21,968 nt of DNA from contig JBKJUK010000284.1 in assembly GCA_046590705.1 (NCBI GenBank), positions 1-21,968 on the forward strand, in the 5' to 3' direction. The notes below the pieces were generated by a model. The model did not search any database, had not been told where the DNA came from, and saw nothing but the letters and a program-made list of their open reading frames with translations. Source of the DNA: JBKJUK01 sp046590705. Its GTDB lineage: Bacteria; Acidobacteriota; Thermoanaerobaculia; Gp7-AA8. The translations under genes were made by a program, and so were the position numbers. Below are positions 5,451 through 18,152 of the stretch, piece after piece (within the stretch, counting starts at the first letter, position 1; every line of letters starts with the position of its first letter).

Positions 5451-5834
5451 ATGGCACTTTCTACTGAAGAATTCGTAAAGCACATTGAAACGATGTCGGT
5501 TCTCGACCTTTCAACCCTCGTCAAGGCGCTCGAAGAGCGTTTCGGCGTTTCCGCCGCGGCAGCAGCAATGCCGATGGCAGCAGCAGGCGGCGGAGCCGCA
5601 GCAGCCGCACCGGTTGAAGAGCAGACCGAGTTCACCGTCGTTCTCGAGAGCGCAGGCGACAAGAAGATCAACGTCATCAAGGCAGTTCGCGAAGTGACGA
5701 GCCTCGGACTCAAGGAAGCAAAAGACCTGGTCGAGGGCGCACCCCAGACCGTGAAAGAAGGCGTGAACAAAGAAGAAGCCGAGAAGATCAAGAAGGCCTT
5801 CGAAGACGCCGGCGCCAAAGTCACCATCAAGTAA
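5451..5834 (+). CDS. rplL: Large ribosomal subunit protein L7/L12 (bL12)
   Basis: A 127-residue L7/L12, multi-copy stalk protein recruiting translational GTPases. The N-terminal dimerisation helices (STEEFVKHIETMSVLDLSTLVKALEERFGV) are followed by an Ala/Gly/Pro hinge (about 40-58) and the globular factor-binding domain with EKTEF-like EEQTEFTVVL, KKINVIKAVREVTSLGLKEAKDLVEGAP and the terminal AKVTIK. I chose the ATG at 5451 over an in-frame ATG at 5427 because CTGGAGG (5434-5440) is placed correctly for 5451 and MALSTEEF is the family start. Confidence 0.97.
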   Translation: MALSTEEFVKHIETMSVLDLSTLVKALEERFGVSAAAAAMPMAAAGGGAAAAAPVEEQTEFTVVLESAGDKKINVIKAVREVTSLGLKEAKDLVEGAPQTVKEGVNKEEAEKIKKAFEDAGAKVTIK

Positions 5835-5847
5835 CGTTCAGTTGCGA

Positions 5848-5882
5848 GACTGTACGGGCGGGCATAACTCGTCCGTACAGTC
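5848..5882 (+). promoter_or_regulatory. Strong hairpin after rplL (attenuator or processing site)
   Basis: GACTGTACGGGCG (5848-5860) pairs with CGTCCGTACAGTC (5870-5882), 13 pairs including one G-T, with a 9-nt loop. Only a pyrimidine-rich CTGTTCTCT follows, so it would be an inefficient intrinsic terminator. In E. coli a partial terminator and an RNase III site lie at this junction, lowering rpoBC relative to rplL; the position here suggests the same role. Confidence 0.7.
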
Positions 5883-5912
5883 CTGTTCTCTGAAGTACCA
5901 GGAAGCAGTTCT

Positions 5913-5954
5913 TTCTAATTTCATCGTTCTAATTTCTGCGTTCTGCGTTCAAAA
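5913..5954 (+). repeat. Heptamer array, 6 units of TTCNNNN
   Basis: Units TTCTAAT, TTCATCG, TTCTAAT, TTCTGCG, TTCTGCG, TTCAAAA keep exact 7-nt phase of TTC. It lies in the untranslated spacer between rplL and rpoB. Confidence 0.75.
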
Positions 5955-6214
5955 ACATTGAGTCGGAAAAGGGGGGGAGTGGTCCCTTTTCGTCAACGAC
6001 TCGAACCTGCGAATCCCCTCGCCGCGCCTGCCTGCGGCAAGCCTCGCCAACCGCGGTCCTCCCGGAGGACAGCGCCATCTCTACGTACTGCGAGGCTCCG
6101 ATCTGACACTGCTTCTACCGCTCGCGGTAGCTCTCTGTCCGTTCGGATTTTCTCTAGTTCGGGTGATGGTCTCTCTCCGGTAGTGCCGGAACAATCAACA
6201 AAGGAGCTTCCCGA
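5955..6214 (+). promoter_or_regulatory. Structured rpoB leader
   Basis: This 260-nt stretch has no gene on either strand that I find convincing. It holds a series of stem-loops: GAAAAGGG/CCCTTTTC (5966-5973/5984-5991), GTCCTC/GAGGAC around CCG (6056-6070), CTACCG/CGGTAG around CTCG (6115-6130) and TCCGG/CCGGA (6176-6190). The last ends 10 nt before the rpoB ribosome binding site AAGGAG (6201-6206). I see no good promoter in it. Candidate cis-acting control of RNA polymerase synthesis. Confidence 0.45.
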
Positions 6215-9200
6215 ATGAACGGATCTCTGCCGAAGCAGGAACCGGTTCGCCATGATTTCTCCAAAATCCGGAGTTACATGGCGTTGCCCAACCTGATCGA
6301 CGTGCAGCGTAAGTCGTACGAGCGCTTCCTGCAGATGCACCTCCTCCCGGAGGAGCGTGAAGATACGGGCCTGCAGTCCGTATTCACATCGGTGTTTCCT
6401 TTCTCCGATTTCCGCGAAACCTGCTCTCTCGACTTCGTTCGCTTCTCGATCGGAAACTGGGAGTGCAAGTGCAGCGCGCTAAAGGGTCTCGAGAATCTTC
6501 GAATGACCTGCGCGAACTGCGGATCGAAGATCATCACCGACCATCCGCATGAAGAGACGGTCAACTGCCAGAAGTGCGGCGTCATCAACAAGAATCGCGT
6601 TGAGCTCTGCGACATCTGCGGTAATCCCGTCGACCTCCAGATGAAGTACTCGGTCGAAGAGTGCCAGGAAAGGGGAATGACCTACAGCGTCCCGCTGAAA
6701 GTCACCTTCCGCCTTTTCGTCTACGACAAGGATCCCGATACCGGCGTGAAACATATGCGCGACGCCAAGGAAGAGGAAGTCTTCTTCGGCGAGATCCCGC
6801 TGATGACCGACAACGGTACCTTCGTCATCAACGGTACCGAGCGCGTCATCGTTTCGCAGCTGCATCGCTCGCCAGGTGTGTTCTTCACCAAGGAAGGGCC
6901 ACACGCCTTCCTCTCGAAGATCATTCCTTACCGCGGTTCGTGGGTAGAGTTCGAGTACGACCAGAAGAACATCCTCTACGTCCGAATCGACCGCAAGCGC
7001 AAGTTTCTCGGATCAGTTTTCCTCCGCGCCCTCGGCCTGACCACCGACGAAGAAATCCTTCGCCAGTTCTACACACCGATCAAGGTCGGACTCAAGCCGG
7101 AAGGCAATGACGTCCAGCTCACCTTCGACAAGCGTGTGCTCGATCAGGAAGAAGCGAAAGAGAAGCACTCCATCCGCGGTCGTCGCGACATCCGTCCGAT
7201 CTTCGCCGGCATCAAGCTCGACAAGAAGATCGCCGACGCCCTGACCAAGAACAACGTCTACACCTCGTCCGTCGAATTCACTTCGCTCGACAAGGCCGTC
7301 TTCCTGGCCGACGTGGTCGATGTGAACACCGGAGAAGTTCTCTTCGAAGCTGGCGACAGCCTCTCGGCCGACTGGTCGGAAGTTCTCCGCGAGCATGGCG
7401 TGACCGAGACCGAAGTGATCTTCCCGGAATGGGACCTGGTCAGCGACATCCTGCTCAACACCATCCGCAAGGACACCGCCAAATCGTTCGAGCAGTCGAT
7501 CATCGAGATCTACCGCCGTATGCGTCCGGGCGATCCTCCAACACTCGAGTCGGCGAAAGCGCTCTTCGAAGGCATGTTCTTCGACGCCCGCAAGTACGAC
7601 TTCTCGCGCGTTGGCCGCTTCAAGTTCAACATCAAGCTCGACCTCGACACGCCGGTCACGCAGAAGACCATGACTCCCGACGATTTCTTCGTGGTCATCA
7701 ACTATCTGCTTCGCCTCCGCAAAGACGTCGGTCGCGTCGATGACATCGATAACCTTGGCAACCGCCGCGTCCGCGCGGTCGGCGAACTCCTCGAGAACCA
7801 GTTCCGCATCGGACTGGTCCGTATGGAGCGCGCCATCAAAGAGAAGATGTCCGTGCACCAGGACATCGACTCGGCCATGCCCCATGACCTCATCAACTCC
7901 AAGCCGGTCATCGCCGCCATTAAGGAATTCTTCGGTTCCTCGCAGCTCTCGCAGTTCATGGATCAAACCAATCCGCTCTCTGAGGTCACGCATAAGCGTC
8001 GTCTCTCAGCCCTCGGACCGGGTGGTCTCTCACGCGAGCGTGCAGGCTTCGAAGTCCGCGACGTTCATCCGACTCACTACGGTCGTATCTGCCCGATTGA
8101 AACGCCTGAAGGTCCGAATATCGGACTGATCTCGTCGCTGGCCTGCTATGCCCGCATCAACGAGTACGGTTTCATCGAGTCGCCCTACAAGAAGGTCGAA
8201 GCAGGACGCGTTCTCGATCATTACCGCATTCTGAAAGTCGGTGACACGACCTTCCAGCTTGGTCAGATCGTGGCCAAGGCCGACCTGCAGAAAGAGAACA
8301 ACCGCATCTCCAAGCTCAACGCTGAATCGCAGAGCAAGAAGAAGCAGTCGCTCAGCCAGCCAGCAGATGCTGAGCCGTATGCGTTTTACCTTTCGGCATG
8401 GGATGAAGAGCGCTACACCATCGCCCAGGCCAACGCCATTACCGATGAAGAAGGCAACCTCGTGCACGATCGCGTCATCGCCCGTCAGGCCGGTGACTTC
8501 GTCTCGATCGAACGTGAGAAAGTCGACTTCATCGACGTCTCGCCCAAGCAACTCGTCTCGGTTGCTGCTTCACTCGTTCCCTTCCTGGAGAACGATGACG
8601 CCAACCGTGCACTCATGTGCGCCAACATGCAGCGTCAGTCCGTTCCTCTTCTCCGCACCGAAGCTCCGCTGGTCGGTACCGGAATGGAGAACGTCGTCGC
8701 TCGCGACTCAGGTGCAGTGGTCATCTGTAAGCGTGCCGGCGTAGTTGATCTCGTCGATTCGAACCGCATCATCGTTCGCGTCGAGGCTGAGGACGTGGAG
8801 ACTGGTGAGACCAAAGAGTTCGGCGCTGACATCTATCAGTTGATCAAGTTCAAGCGTTCCAACCAGAACACCTGTATCACGCAGAAGCCTGTCGTTCGCG
8901 AAGGCCAGCGGGTCCGCAAGGGCCAGATCCTGGCCGACGGACCTTGCACCGAGGCCGGTGAACTCGCCCTCGGAAGAAATATTCTCGTGGCCTTTGTGCC
9001 ATGGCGCGGCAATAACTTCGAGGATGCGATTCTCGTCTCCGAGAAGCTGGTGAAGGATGACTACTACACCTCGATTCACATCGAGGAATTTGAAATCGAA
9101 GCACGCGACACCAAGCTCGGACCGGAGGAAATCACTCGTGATATTCCGAACGTCTCCGAGACGGCCCTGCGCGATCTCGACGAGTCGGGAATCATCCGTA

Positions 9201-10507
9201 TCGGCGCGACCGTCAAGCAGGGCGACATCATCGTCGGCAAGGTAACGCCGAAGGGTGAGACCCAGCTGACACCTGAAGAGAAACTGCTTCGCGCAATCTT
9301 CGGTGAAAAGGCGGGAGACGTCCGCGACGCATCACTCAAGACGCCTCCGGGCATCGAAGGGACTGTGGTCGACGTAAAGATCTTCTCGCGCAAGGGCGTG
9401 GAAAAAGACGTTCGTGCGAAGTCGATCGAAGAGTACGAAGTCGAGCGGATGAACCGGAACATTCAGGACGAGATCCGGATCATCACCGACGCACGCAACA
9501 AGCGCATTGCAGACGCGCTCAATGAGCAGCCCATGCAGCGCGACGTAGTCGACTTCAGATCGGGCGATACGCTGGTGAAGAAGAGCGAGTCAGTTTCACG
9601 CGATGTGATCGCAAAGCTCACCCGTCGTGAACTGCTGGCCCTGCCGGTCGATGAAGAAGCACGCGAGACCATTCGTATGTTCGTCGAGCGCGCCGAGAAT
9701 CGCGTCAAGGTTCTCGAGAAGAAAGCGGACGAACGTCGCGAAGATCTCGAGAAAGGCGACGAGCTTCCTCCAGGCGTCATCAAGATGATCAAGGTCTACG
9801 TGGCCATGAAGCGCAAGCTTTCAGTCGGCGACAAAATGGCCGGACGTCACGGTAACAAGGGTGTCATCTCACGGATCCTTCCGGAAGAAGACATGCCTTA
9901 CATGCCGGACGGCACCCCGGTCGAGATCGTTCTCAATCCGCTCGGCGTTCCTTCACGAATGAACGTTGGACAGATCCTCGAGACGCATCTCGGATGGGCA
10001 GCCCGTACGCTTGGTCTTTACTTCTCGACGCCGGTATTCGACGGCGCTCTGGAAGACGAGATCAAGGCTCAGCTTCGCGCCGCAGATCTTCCGGAAAGCG
10101 GAAAGACCACTCTGTTCGACGGTATGACCGGCGAGCAGTTCGAGCAGCAGGTCTGCGTCGGCTTCATCTACATGTTGAAACTCTCACATCTGGTCGACGA
10201 CAAGATTCACGCTCGCTCGATCGGACCGTACTCACTCATCACGCAGCAACCCCTCGGTGGTAAAGCGCAGTTCGGTGGTCAGCGTTTCGGAGAGATGGAA
10301 GTCTGGGCTCTCGAAGCATATGGCGCCGCGTACACACTGCAGGAGTTGCTCACCTCGAAGTCGGATGACGTCGAGGGTCGATCGAAGATTTATGAAGCGA
10401 TCGTCAAAGGCGAGGTTCCGGACGATCCAGGTCTGCCGGAGTCGTTCAACGTTCTCGTGAGAGAGCTGCAGTCGCTCTGTCTCGACGTTGAGCTGTTGAA
10501 AGAGTAG
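6215..10507 (+). CDS. rpoB: DNA-directed RNA polymerase subunit beta
   Basis: A 1430-residue beta subunit, longer than E. coli RpoB (1342). An N-terminal insert at about residues 84-135 carries eight cysteines (84, 86, 99, 102, 118, 121, 132, 135), absent from E. coli and Thermus beta; see findings. After it the protein resumes the lobe/protrusion sequence at KYSVEECQERGMTYS and PLMTDNGTFVINGTERVIVSQLHRSPGVFF. The rifampicin pocket is intact: D583, H593 and S598 correspond to E. coli D516, H526 and S531, predicting a sensitive-type pocket. The catalytic-centre lysines are K1207 and K1215 in GDKMAGRHGNKG (E. coli K1065, K1073). The C-terminal clamp region ends at LDVELLKE. AAGGAG (6201-6206) supports the ATG at 6215. 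Confidence 0.99.
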   Translation: MNGSLPKQEPVRHDFSKIRSYMALPNLIDVQRKSYERFLQMHLLPEEREDTGLQSVFTSVFPFSDFRETCSLDFVRFSIGNWECKCSALKGLENLRMTCANCGSKIITDHPHEETVNCQKCGVINKNRVELCDICGNPVDLQMKYSVEECQERGMTYSVPLKVTFRLFVYDKDPDTGVKHMRDAKEEEVFFGEIPLMTDNGTFVINGTERVIVSQLHRSPGVFFTKEGPHAFLSKIIPYRGSWVEFEYDQKNILYVRIDRKRKFLGSVFLRALGLTTDEEILRQFYTPIKVGLKPEGNDVQLTFDKRVLDQEEAKEKHSIRGRRDIRPIFAGIKLDKKIADALTKNNVYTSSVEFTSLDKAVFLADVVDVNTGEVLFEAGDSLSADWSEVLREHGVTETEVIFPEWDLVSDILLNTIRKDTAKSFEQSIIEIYRRMRPGDPPTLESAKALFEGMFFDARKYDFSRVGRFKFNIKLDLDTPVTQKTMTPDDFFVVINYLLRLRKDVGRVDDIDNLGNRRVRAVGELLENQFRIGLVRMERAIKEKMSVHQDIDSAMPHDLINSKPVIAAIKEFFGSSQLSQFMDQTNPLSEVTHKRRLSALGPGGLSRERAGFEVRDVHPTHYGRICPIETPEGPNIGLISSLACYARINEYGFIESPYKKVEAGRVLDHYRILKVGDTTFQLGQIVAKADLQKENNRISKLNAESQSKKKQSLSQPADAEPYAFYLSAWDEERYTIAQANAITDEEGNLVHDRVIARQAGDFVSIEREKVDFIDVSPKQLVSVAASLVPFLENDDANRALMCANMQRQSVPLLRTEAPLVGTGMENVVARDSGAVVICKRAGVVDLVDSNRIIVRVEAEDVETGETKEFGADIYQLIKFKRSNQNTCITQKPVVREGQRVRKGQILADGPCTEAGELALGRNILVAFVPWRGNNFEDAILVSEKLVKDDYYTSIHIEEFEIEARDTKLGPEEITRDIPNVSETALRDLDESGIIRIGATVKQGDIIVGKVTPKGETQLTPEEKLLRAIFGEKAGDVRDASLKTPPGIEGTVVDVKIFSRKGVEKDVRAKSIEEYEVERMNRNIQDEIRIITDARNKRIADALNEQPMQRDVVDFRSGDTLVKKSESVSRDVIAKLTRRELLALPVDEEARETIRMFVERAENRVKVLEKKADERREDLEKGDELPPGVIKMIKVYVAMKRKLSVGDKMAGRHGNKGVISRILPEEDMPYMPDGTPVEIVLNPLGVPSRMNVGQILETHLGWAARTLGLYFSTPVFDGALEDEIKAQLRAADLPESGKTTLFDGMTGEQFEQQVCVGFIYMLKLSHLVDDKIHARSIGPYSLITQQPLGGKAQFGGQRFGEMEVWALEAYGAAYTLQELLTSKSDDVEGRSKIYEAIVKGEVPDDPGLPESFNVLVRELQSLCLDVELLKE

Positions 10508-10517
10508 GCCGAACAAA

Positions 10518-10549
10518 CGTTCCTGCCGCGCTTCGGCGCGGCAGGAACG
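10518..10549 (+). promoter_or_regulatory. 14-bp hairpin with TTCG tetraloop between rpoB and rpoC
   Basis: CGTTCCTGCCGCGC (10518-10531) and its exact complement (10536-10549) flank TTCG, an exceptionally stable UUCG tetraloop in RNA. It begins ten bases after the rpoB stop. ACGTAGCAAAT follows, with no T-run, so it is not an intrinsic terminator; a processing, stability or pausing element is more likely. Confidence 0.85.
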
Positions 10550-10602
10550 ACGTAGCAAATTGTGAATCAGAAAATCGAACTCCTACACAACGGAGGCGCA
10601 CA

Positions 10603-14784
<4,182 letters not shown>

Positions 14785-14804
14785 ACCCGTAGAAGTGAAC
14801 TAAC

Positions 14805-14833
14805 AAAAGGCCGCCCGACAGGGCGGCCTTTTT
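14805..14833 (+). terminator. Rho-independent terminator of the rpoBC operon
   Basis: AAAAGGCCGCCC (14805-14816), loop GACA, GGGCGGCCTTTT (14821-14832) plus one further T. The stem is perfect and the T-tract immediate. The A-tract before the stem would also give a terminator on the opposite strand. Confidence 0.95.
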
Positions 14834-14860
14834 GCGTTCAAGTGCATCTGAAAAGTGGAG

Positions 14861-14880
14861 CACAGGCAATCCTGCCTGTG
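14861..14880. repeat. Palindrome CACAGGCA-ATCC-TGCCTGTG
   Basis: A perfect 8-bp stem with loop ATCC, second copy of the element at 4027-4046 with compensated outer pairs. It lies 27 nt after the rpoC terminator. Confidence 0.8.
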
Positions 14881-14913
14881 ACGCGCTGCACAAAGTTCAT
14901 GCAGGCCTCTCCC

Positions 14914-14950
14914 GGTTGCTGGCGCAACCACCCTCTCCCTCGGGAGAGGG
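14914..14950. repeat. Two adjacent palindromes upstream of the sensor gene
   Basis: GGTTGC-TGGC-GCAACC (14914-14929) is followed at once by CCCTCTCCC-TC-GGGAGAGGG (14931-14950), a perfect 9-bp palindrome. The second resembles a CCCTCTCCC/GGGAGAGGG repeat that I recall from many Gram-negative genomes. Confidence 0.7.
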
Positions 14951-15038
14951 TTTCGTGAGGCGTTGCCGTGTTTTTATCTTTGACGCATTTCTCGGAGAGT
15001 TTCGCCTCTACAATCTCAATCGCGTGACCGGTCTCCGA

Positions 15039-18000
15039 ATGCTTCATGCTCGTAGCTTGGCGAGTTCTTCGTCGCGTCTTGCCGTATTGGTGCTCGCTAT
15101 CTTTCTCGCGAGCAACTTGCAGGCAGCGTCGGCTCACTTCTCCCGGTTGTCGGTACGTGACGGTCTTTCGCAGTCGTCGGTCGAAGTGATCAGCGAAGAT
15201 CGTAACGGATTTCTCTGGTTCGGTACGCAGGAGGGGCTCAACCGTTTCGACGGCTATGAGTTCGTGGTACACCTGCCGGCCGCGAAGCCGGGACGATTGA
15301 GGGACGGGTTCATTCAAGCCATCGTCCCGGATCGCCGCGGCGATCTATGGGTTGGGACGTTGAGTGGGTTGCAGCATCTAAACGTCGCCACCGGTCGATT
15401 CGGTGAGACGGTGACTCCTGCCGGAATCGGCGTTCGTCTCAACACGCTTCATGTGGCAGCGGACGGACGCCTCTGGTTTGCGAGCGAGAGTGGCGGACTC
15501 TGGACGCGACGCGAGACGGAGGCCGGACCGGCGCAGCGGGTGATCACTGGTCTTCTCGGCGCCAACGCGCGCGTCACGGCAGTCACCGCAGGCGCGCCAG
15601 GAATGATCTGGATCGCGGGCGACGGTCAGCTGTTTCAACTGCAGGTGAAAGAGAGCGGCAGAAAGTTCTCGGTAGCCTCGCGACTCGTGCTTCCCGGCGC
15701 AGGCATCGTTCGCGCCATTCATATCGACGATGGTGGGCTCTGGCTTGGTCGACAGAATGCGTCCTTCCTCCGTTTTGATCCGCGAAGCGGTGTGGTGACG
15801 GAGTATCCGGAGCTGCCCCGATTCGTGCTGACTATCGCTGCGGCGGGAAACGGGCGGATGTGGATTGGCGGGAAGGGCGCGGGCGTGAGGCGTTTCGATC
15901 CGAAGACGCGCGAGATCGTCACCTACCGCAACGAGCCTGGAAATGCGGAGAGTCTTGCGGACGATGATGTGGCCGTCGTTCACCAGGACCAGGGCGGGAG
16001 CCTGTGGGCAGGAGCGTGGAACGGAGGCGTCAGCCGGCTCAATCTCTACTCTCAGGCCTTCGCCACATTGCGCAACAGACCCGAGAAACGAGATTCGTTA
16101 CCAGACAACGACGTGACTCGGATGGCCGAGAGTCCGGACGGTCGTCTGTGGGTCGTCACGCGCAACGATGTGCTGGCAGTGGGCGTTCCCGGGAGCGGAT
16201 CATTTCGAACGTTGCCGCTGGCGAGAGATCTGACCTCCATCGCTTTCGCCGGCCCGGTTCCTTACGTAGGAACGACGTCTGGCCTGGTGGAGATCGATCC
16301 GGTGTCTGGTCTCGCTCGCGCACCGCGCGAGATCGTGCGCTCGGCAGGTCTTGATCGCATGGCCATCGAGGCCATGGCGGGTGCGGGCGATCACCTCTGG
16401 ATCATCGCCGGCGGTTCACTCTATCGCCTGACACTCGGTGGCAGTGGAGCGCTGCAACGCGTCAGTCTCCCACCCATTCGGGAGATGACCTCACTTTACG
16501 CTTCGCCAGACGGAAGGCTGTGGATTGGCTGTGCCGATTCGACTGTCCTGCGCGCAGACGCCGGGCCAGATGCAATCACCATTCGGCGCATCGGAGACGC
16601 GAGTCTGGGCGCGCGCGGGAGGCTCGGAGCGGTAACGGAACATGACGGCGTACTCTGGGTGGGGGCCGCAAAAGGCATCGGAAGACTCTCCCCTGAAGGA
16701 GGCAGTGTCGCCTGGATCGATCTCGAGCAGGGAATGCCGAGCCGCACAGTGGGGAGCATTCTCGGTGACGATCGCGGCATATTGTGGTTTGCAACGGAAC
16801 GTGGAATCACGAGCTTCAATCCTTCTACGCGACGAGCAGTTCACTTCGGAGGGGCGCAGGGAGCGCAGGATTCCGGCTATGTGGAAGGTAGCGCTGCGCG
16901 GGGGCAGTCCGGCGTCTTCTATTTCGCAGGCCGAGGGATCACGACGTTTGACCCGCGGCGGGTTTCGGTTAATCCGTACCGGCCGCGCGTGGTCTTTACC
17001 GCTCTCGAGATTCGGCACCGCCCGGTGCTCGCTTCGTGGATGGATTCGAAGTCGCCGCTTCCGACCGAGCTTCATGCGGCCGAGGAGGTCACGCTCAGTC
17101 CTGATGCAATCGTCTTCTCGGTAGCGATGGCCGCGCCCGGTGTGAACGACCCTGAGGGAGTGCATTTCTCGCATCGCCTGGACGGGTTCGATGAGGAGTG
17201 GATCGAATCGAACTCCGACAGACGCATCGCGACGTATATGAGTCTGGCGCCGGGCCGTTACGTTCTCCGGGCTCGGGCACGCAGTCAGTCGGGAGTATGG
17301 AGTAAAGACGAGACACGTCTCGAGATTCGGATTCTTCCGCCATGGTGGAGGACTCCCGTTGCGCTCGCGGCCTGGCTCGCGCTGGTGATGCTGATGCTCG
17401 CAGCGATTGTTCAGCAGCTGCGTCGGCGAACGAGCATGCGCATCATGCTCGCCGAGCAGGGGGCGCTGCGTCGCGCAAGCGTGACCGATCCGCTGACCGG
17501 ACTCTATAACCGCCGCTTTCTCGCGGAGTGGCTCAAGCTCGAGATTCCACGGACGCTGCGTACGCATCGACTGCCTACGGCACTTGGTTCGCGTCCCGAA
17601 GCTCTCCTGTTCATCATGATCGATCTCGACGACCTCAAGAGGATCAATGATGCATTCGGACATGATGCGGGCGATCGAGTGATTCAAGCGCTGGCGAAGC
17701 TGCTCGAATCGCATGCGCGGGCCGATGACCTGGCCGTTCGTCTCGGTGGCGACGAGTTCGTACTGGTCATCAGGTTGAGTGATCGCTCGCAGGCCAGTCA
17801 GGTCGTCGAACGTCTGCGTGCGGGGTCAAACACTCTCGACGCCGGTTTTGGCGAGTCATCACGTTCCACGATCTCCCTTGGATTTGCCCAGTTTCCGTTC
17901 GTCGAGCACGAAGCCGACGCTCTGACCTGGGAGCAGACGATGCAGCTGGCTGATCGCGCACTCCTTCACTCAAAGAGGAGGGGAGGAAATGTCTGGACCG

Positions 18001-18110
18001 GATTCGTCGCCACTCCGCAAACGACTGCTGCTGATGTTCTGCTGCATCTGCTCGACGCGGGCGATCTCTCCACGACGCTTCTTGTGATGGAAGGTCCGGA
18101 GATGAGATGA
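15039..18110 (+). CDS. Periplasmic beta-propeller sensor diguanylate cyclase (Reg_prop, Y_Y_Y, TM, GGDEF)
   Basis: A 1023-residue one-component sensor that should make cyclic di-GMP. Order: signal peptide (1-32, hydrophobic LAVLVLAIFLA, Ala-rich cleavage site); a large two-component-regulator-type propeller (about 33-700) built of repeats such as DRNGFLWFGTQEGLNRFDG and DRRGDLWVGTLSGLQHLN; Y_Y_Y domain (about 706-764, YMSLAPGRYVLRARARS); one membrane span (about 770-790) after PPWW; GGDEF domain from TDPLTGLYNRRF (816). The catalytic parts are intact: metal-binding D862 in MIDLDDLKRIND, GGDEF at 903-907, and an RxxD inhibitory site (894-897) five residues before it. I chose ATG 15039 because it begins the signal peptide; an extended frame starting in the terminator would add repeat-derived sequence. 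GTG at 15024 is an alternative. No clear ribosome binding site. Ligand unknown; Reg_prop proteins often sense glycans. Confidence 0.9.
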   Translation: MLHARSLASSSSRLAVLVLAIFLASNLQAASAHFSRLSVRDGLSQSSVEVISEDRNGFLWFGTQEGLNRFDGYEFVVHLPAAKPGRLRDGFIQAIVPDRRGDLWVGTLSGLQHLNVATGRFGETVTPAGIGVRLNTLHVAADGRLWFASESGGLWTRRETEAGPAQRVITGLLGANARVTAVTAGAPGMIWIAGDGQLFQLQVKESGRKFSVASRLVLPGAGIVRAIHIDDGGLWLGRQNASFLRFDPRSGVVTEYPELPRFVLTIAAAGNGRMWIGGKGAGVRRFDPKTREIVTYRNEPGNAESLADDDVAVVHQDQGGSLWAGAWNGGVSRLNLYSQAFATLRNRPEKRDSLPDNDVTRMAESPDGRLWVVTRNDVLAVGVPGSGSFRTLPLARDLTSIAFAGPVPYVGTTSGLVEIDPVSGLARAPREIVRSAGLDRMAIEAMAGAGDHLWIIAGGSLYRLTLGGSGALQRVSLPPIREMTSLYASPDGRLWIGCADSTVLRADAGPDAITIRRIGDASLGARGRLGAVTEHDGVLWVGAAKGIGRLSPEGGSVAWIDLEQGMPSRTVGSILGDDRGILWFATERGITSFNPSTRRAVHFGGAQGAQDSGYVEGSAARGQSGVFYFAGRGITTFDPRRVSVNPYRPRVVFTALEIRHRPVLASWMDSKSPLPTELHAAEEVTLSPDAIVFSVAMAAPGVNDPEGVHFSHRLDGFDEEWIESNSDRRIATYMSLAPGRYVLRARARSQSGVWSKDETRLEIRILPPWWRTPVALAAWLALVMLMLAAIVQQLRRRTSMRIMLAEQGALRRASVTDPLTGLYNRRFLAEWLKLEIPRTLRTHRLPTALGSRPEALLFIMIDLDDLKRINDAFGHDAGDRVIQALAKLLESHARADDLAVRLGGDEFVLVIRLSDRSQASQVVERLRAGSNTLDAGFGESSRSTISLGFAQFPFVEHEADALTWEQTMQLADRALLHSKRRGGNVWTGFVATPQTTAADVLLHLLDAGDLSTTLLVMEGPEMR

Positions 18111-18152
18111 AATCAATCAATGTGCTCGAGAGTCCGTGAACTTCTGACGGTG

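Noticed and set aside
7013..7993. Long minus-strand open frames (also 4082-5062, 10972-12021, 16491-17714) antisense to rplA/rplJ, rpoB, rpoC and the sensor gene
   Set aside because: They mirror strongly conserved plus-strand genes, have no ribosome binding sites, and arise from the codon bias of the sense strand.
14980..15014. TTGACG (14980-14985) and TACAAT (15009-15014) as a promoter for the sensor gene
   Set aside because: Each hexamer is good but the spacer is 23 bases, too long for a sigma70 promoter; TACAAT alone with a weak -35 remains possible.
14832..15038. In-frame N-terminal extension of the sensor cyclase starting at a TTG
   Set aside because: The extension begins inside the rpoC terminator and translates palindromic repeats; the signal peptide starts naturally at 15039.
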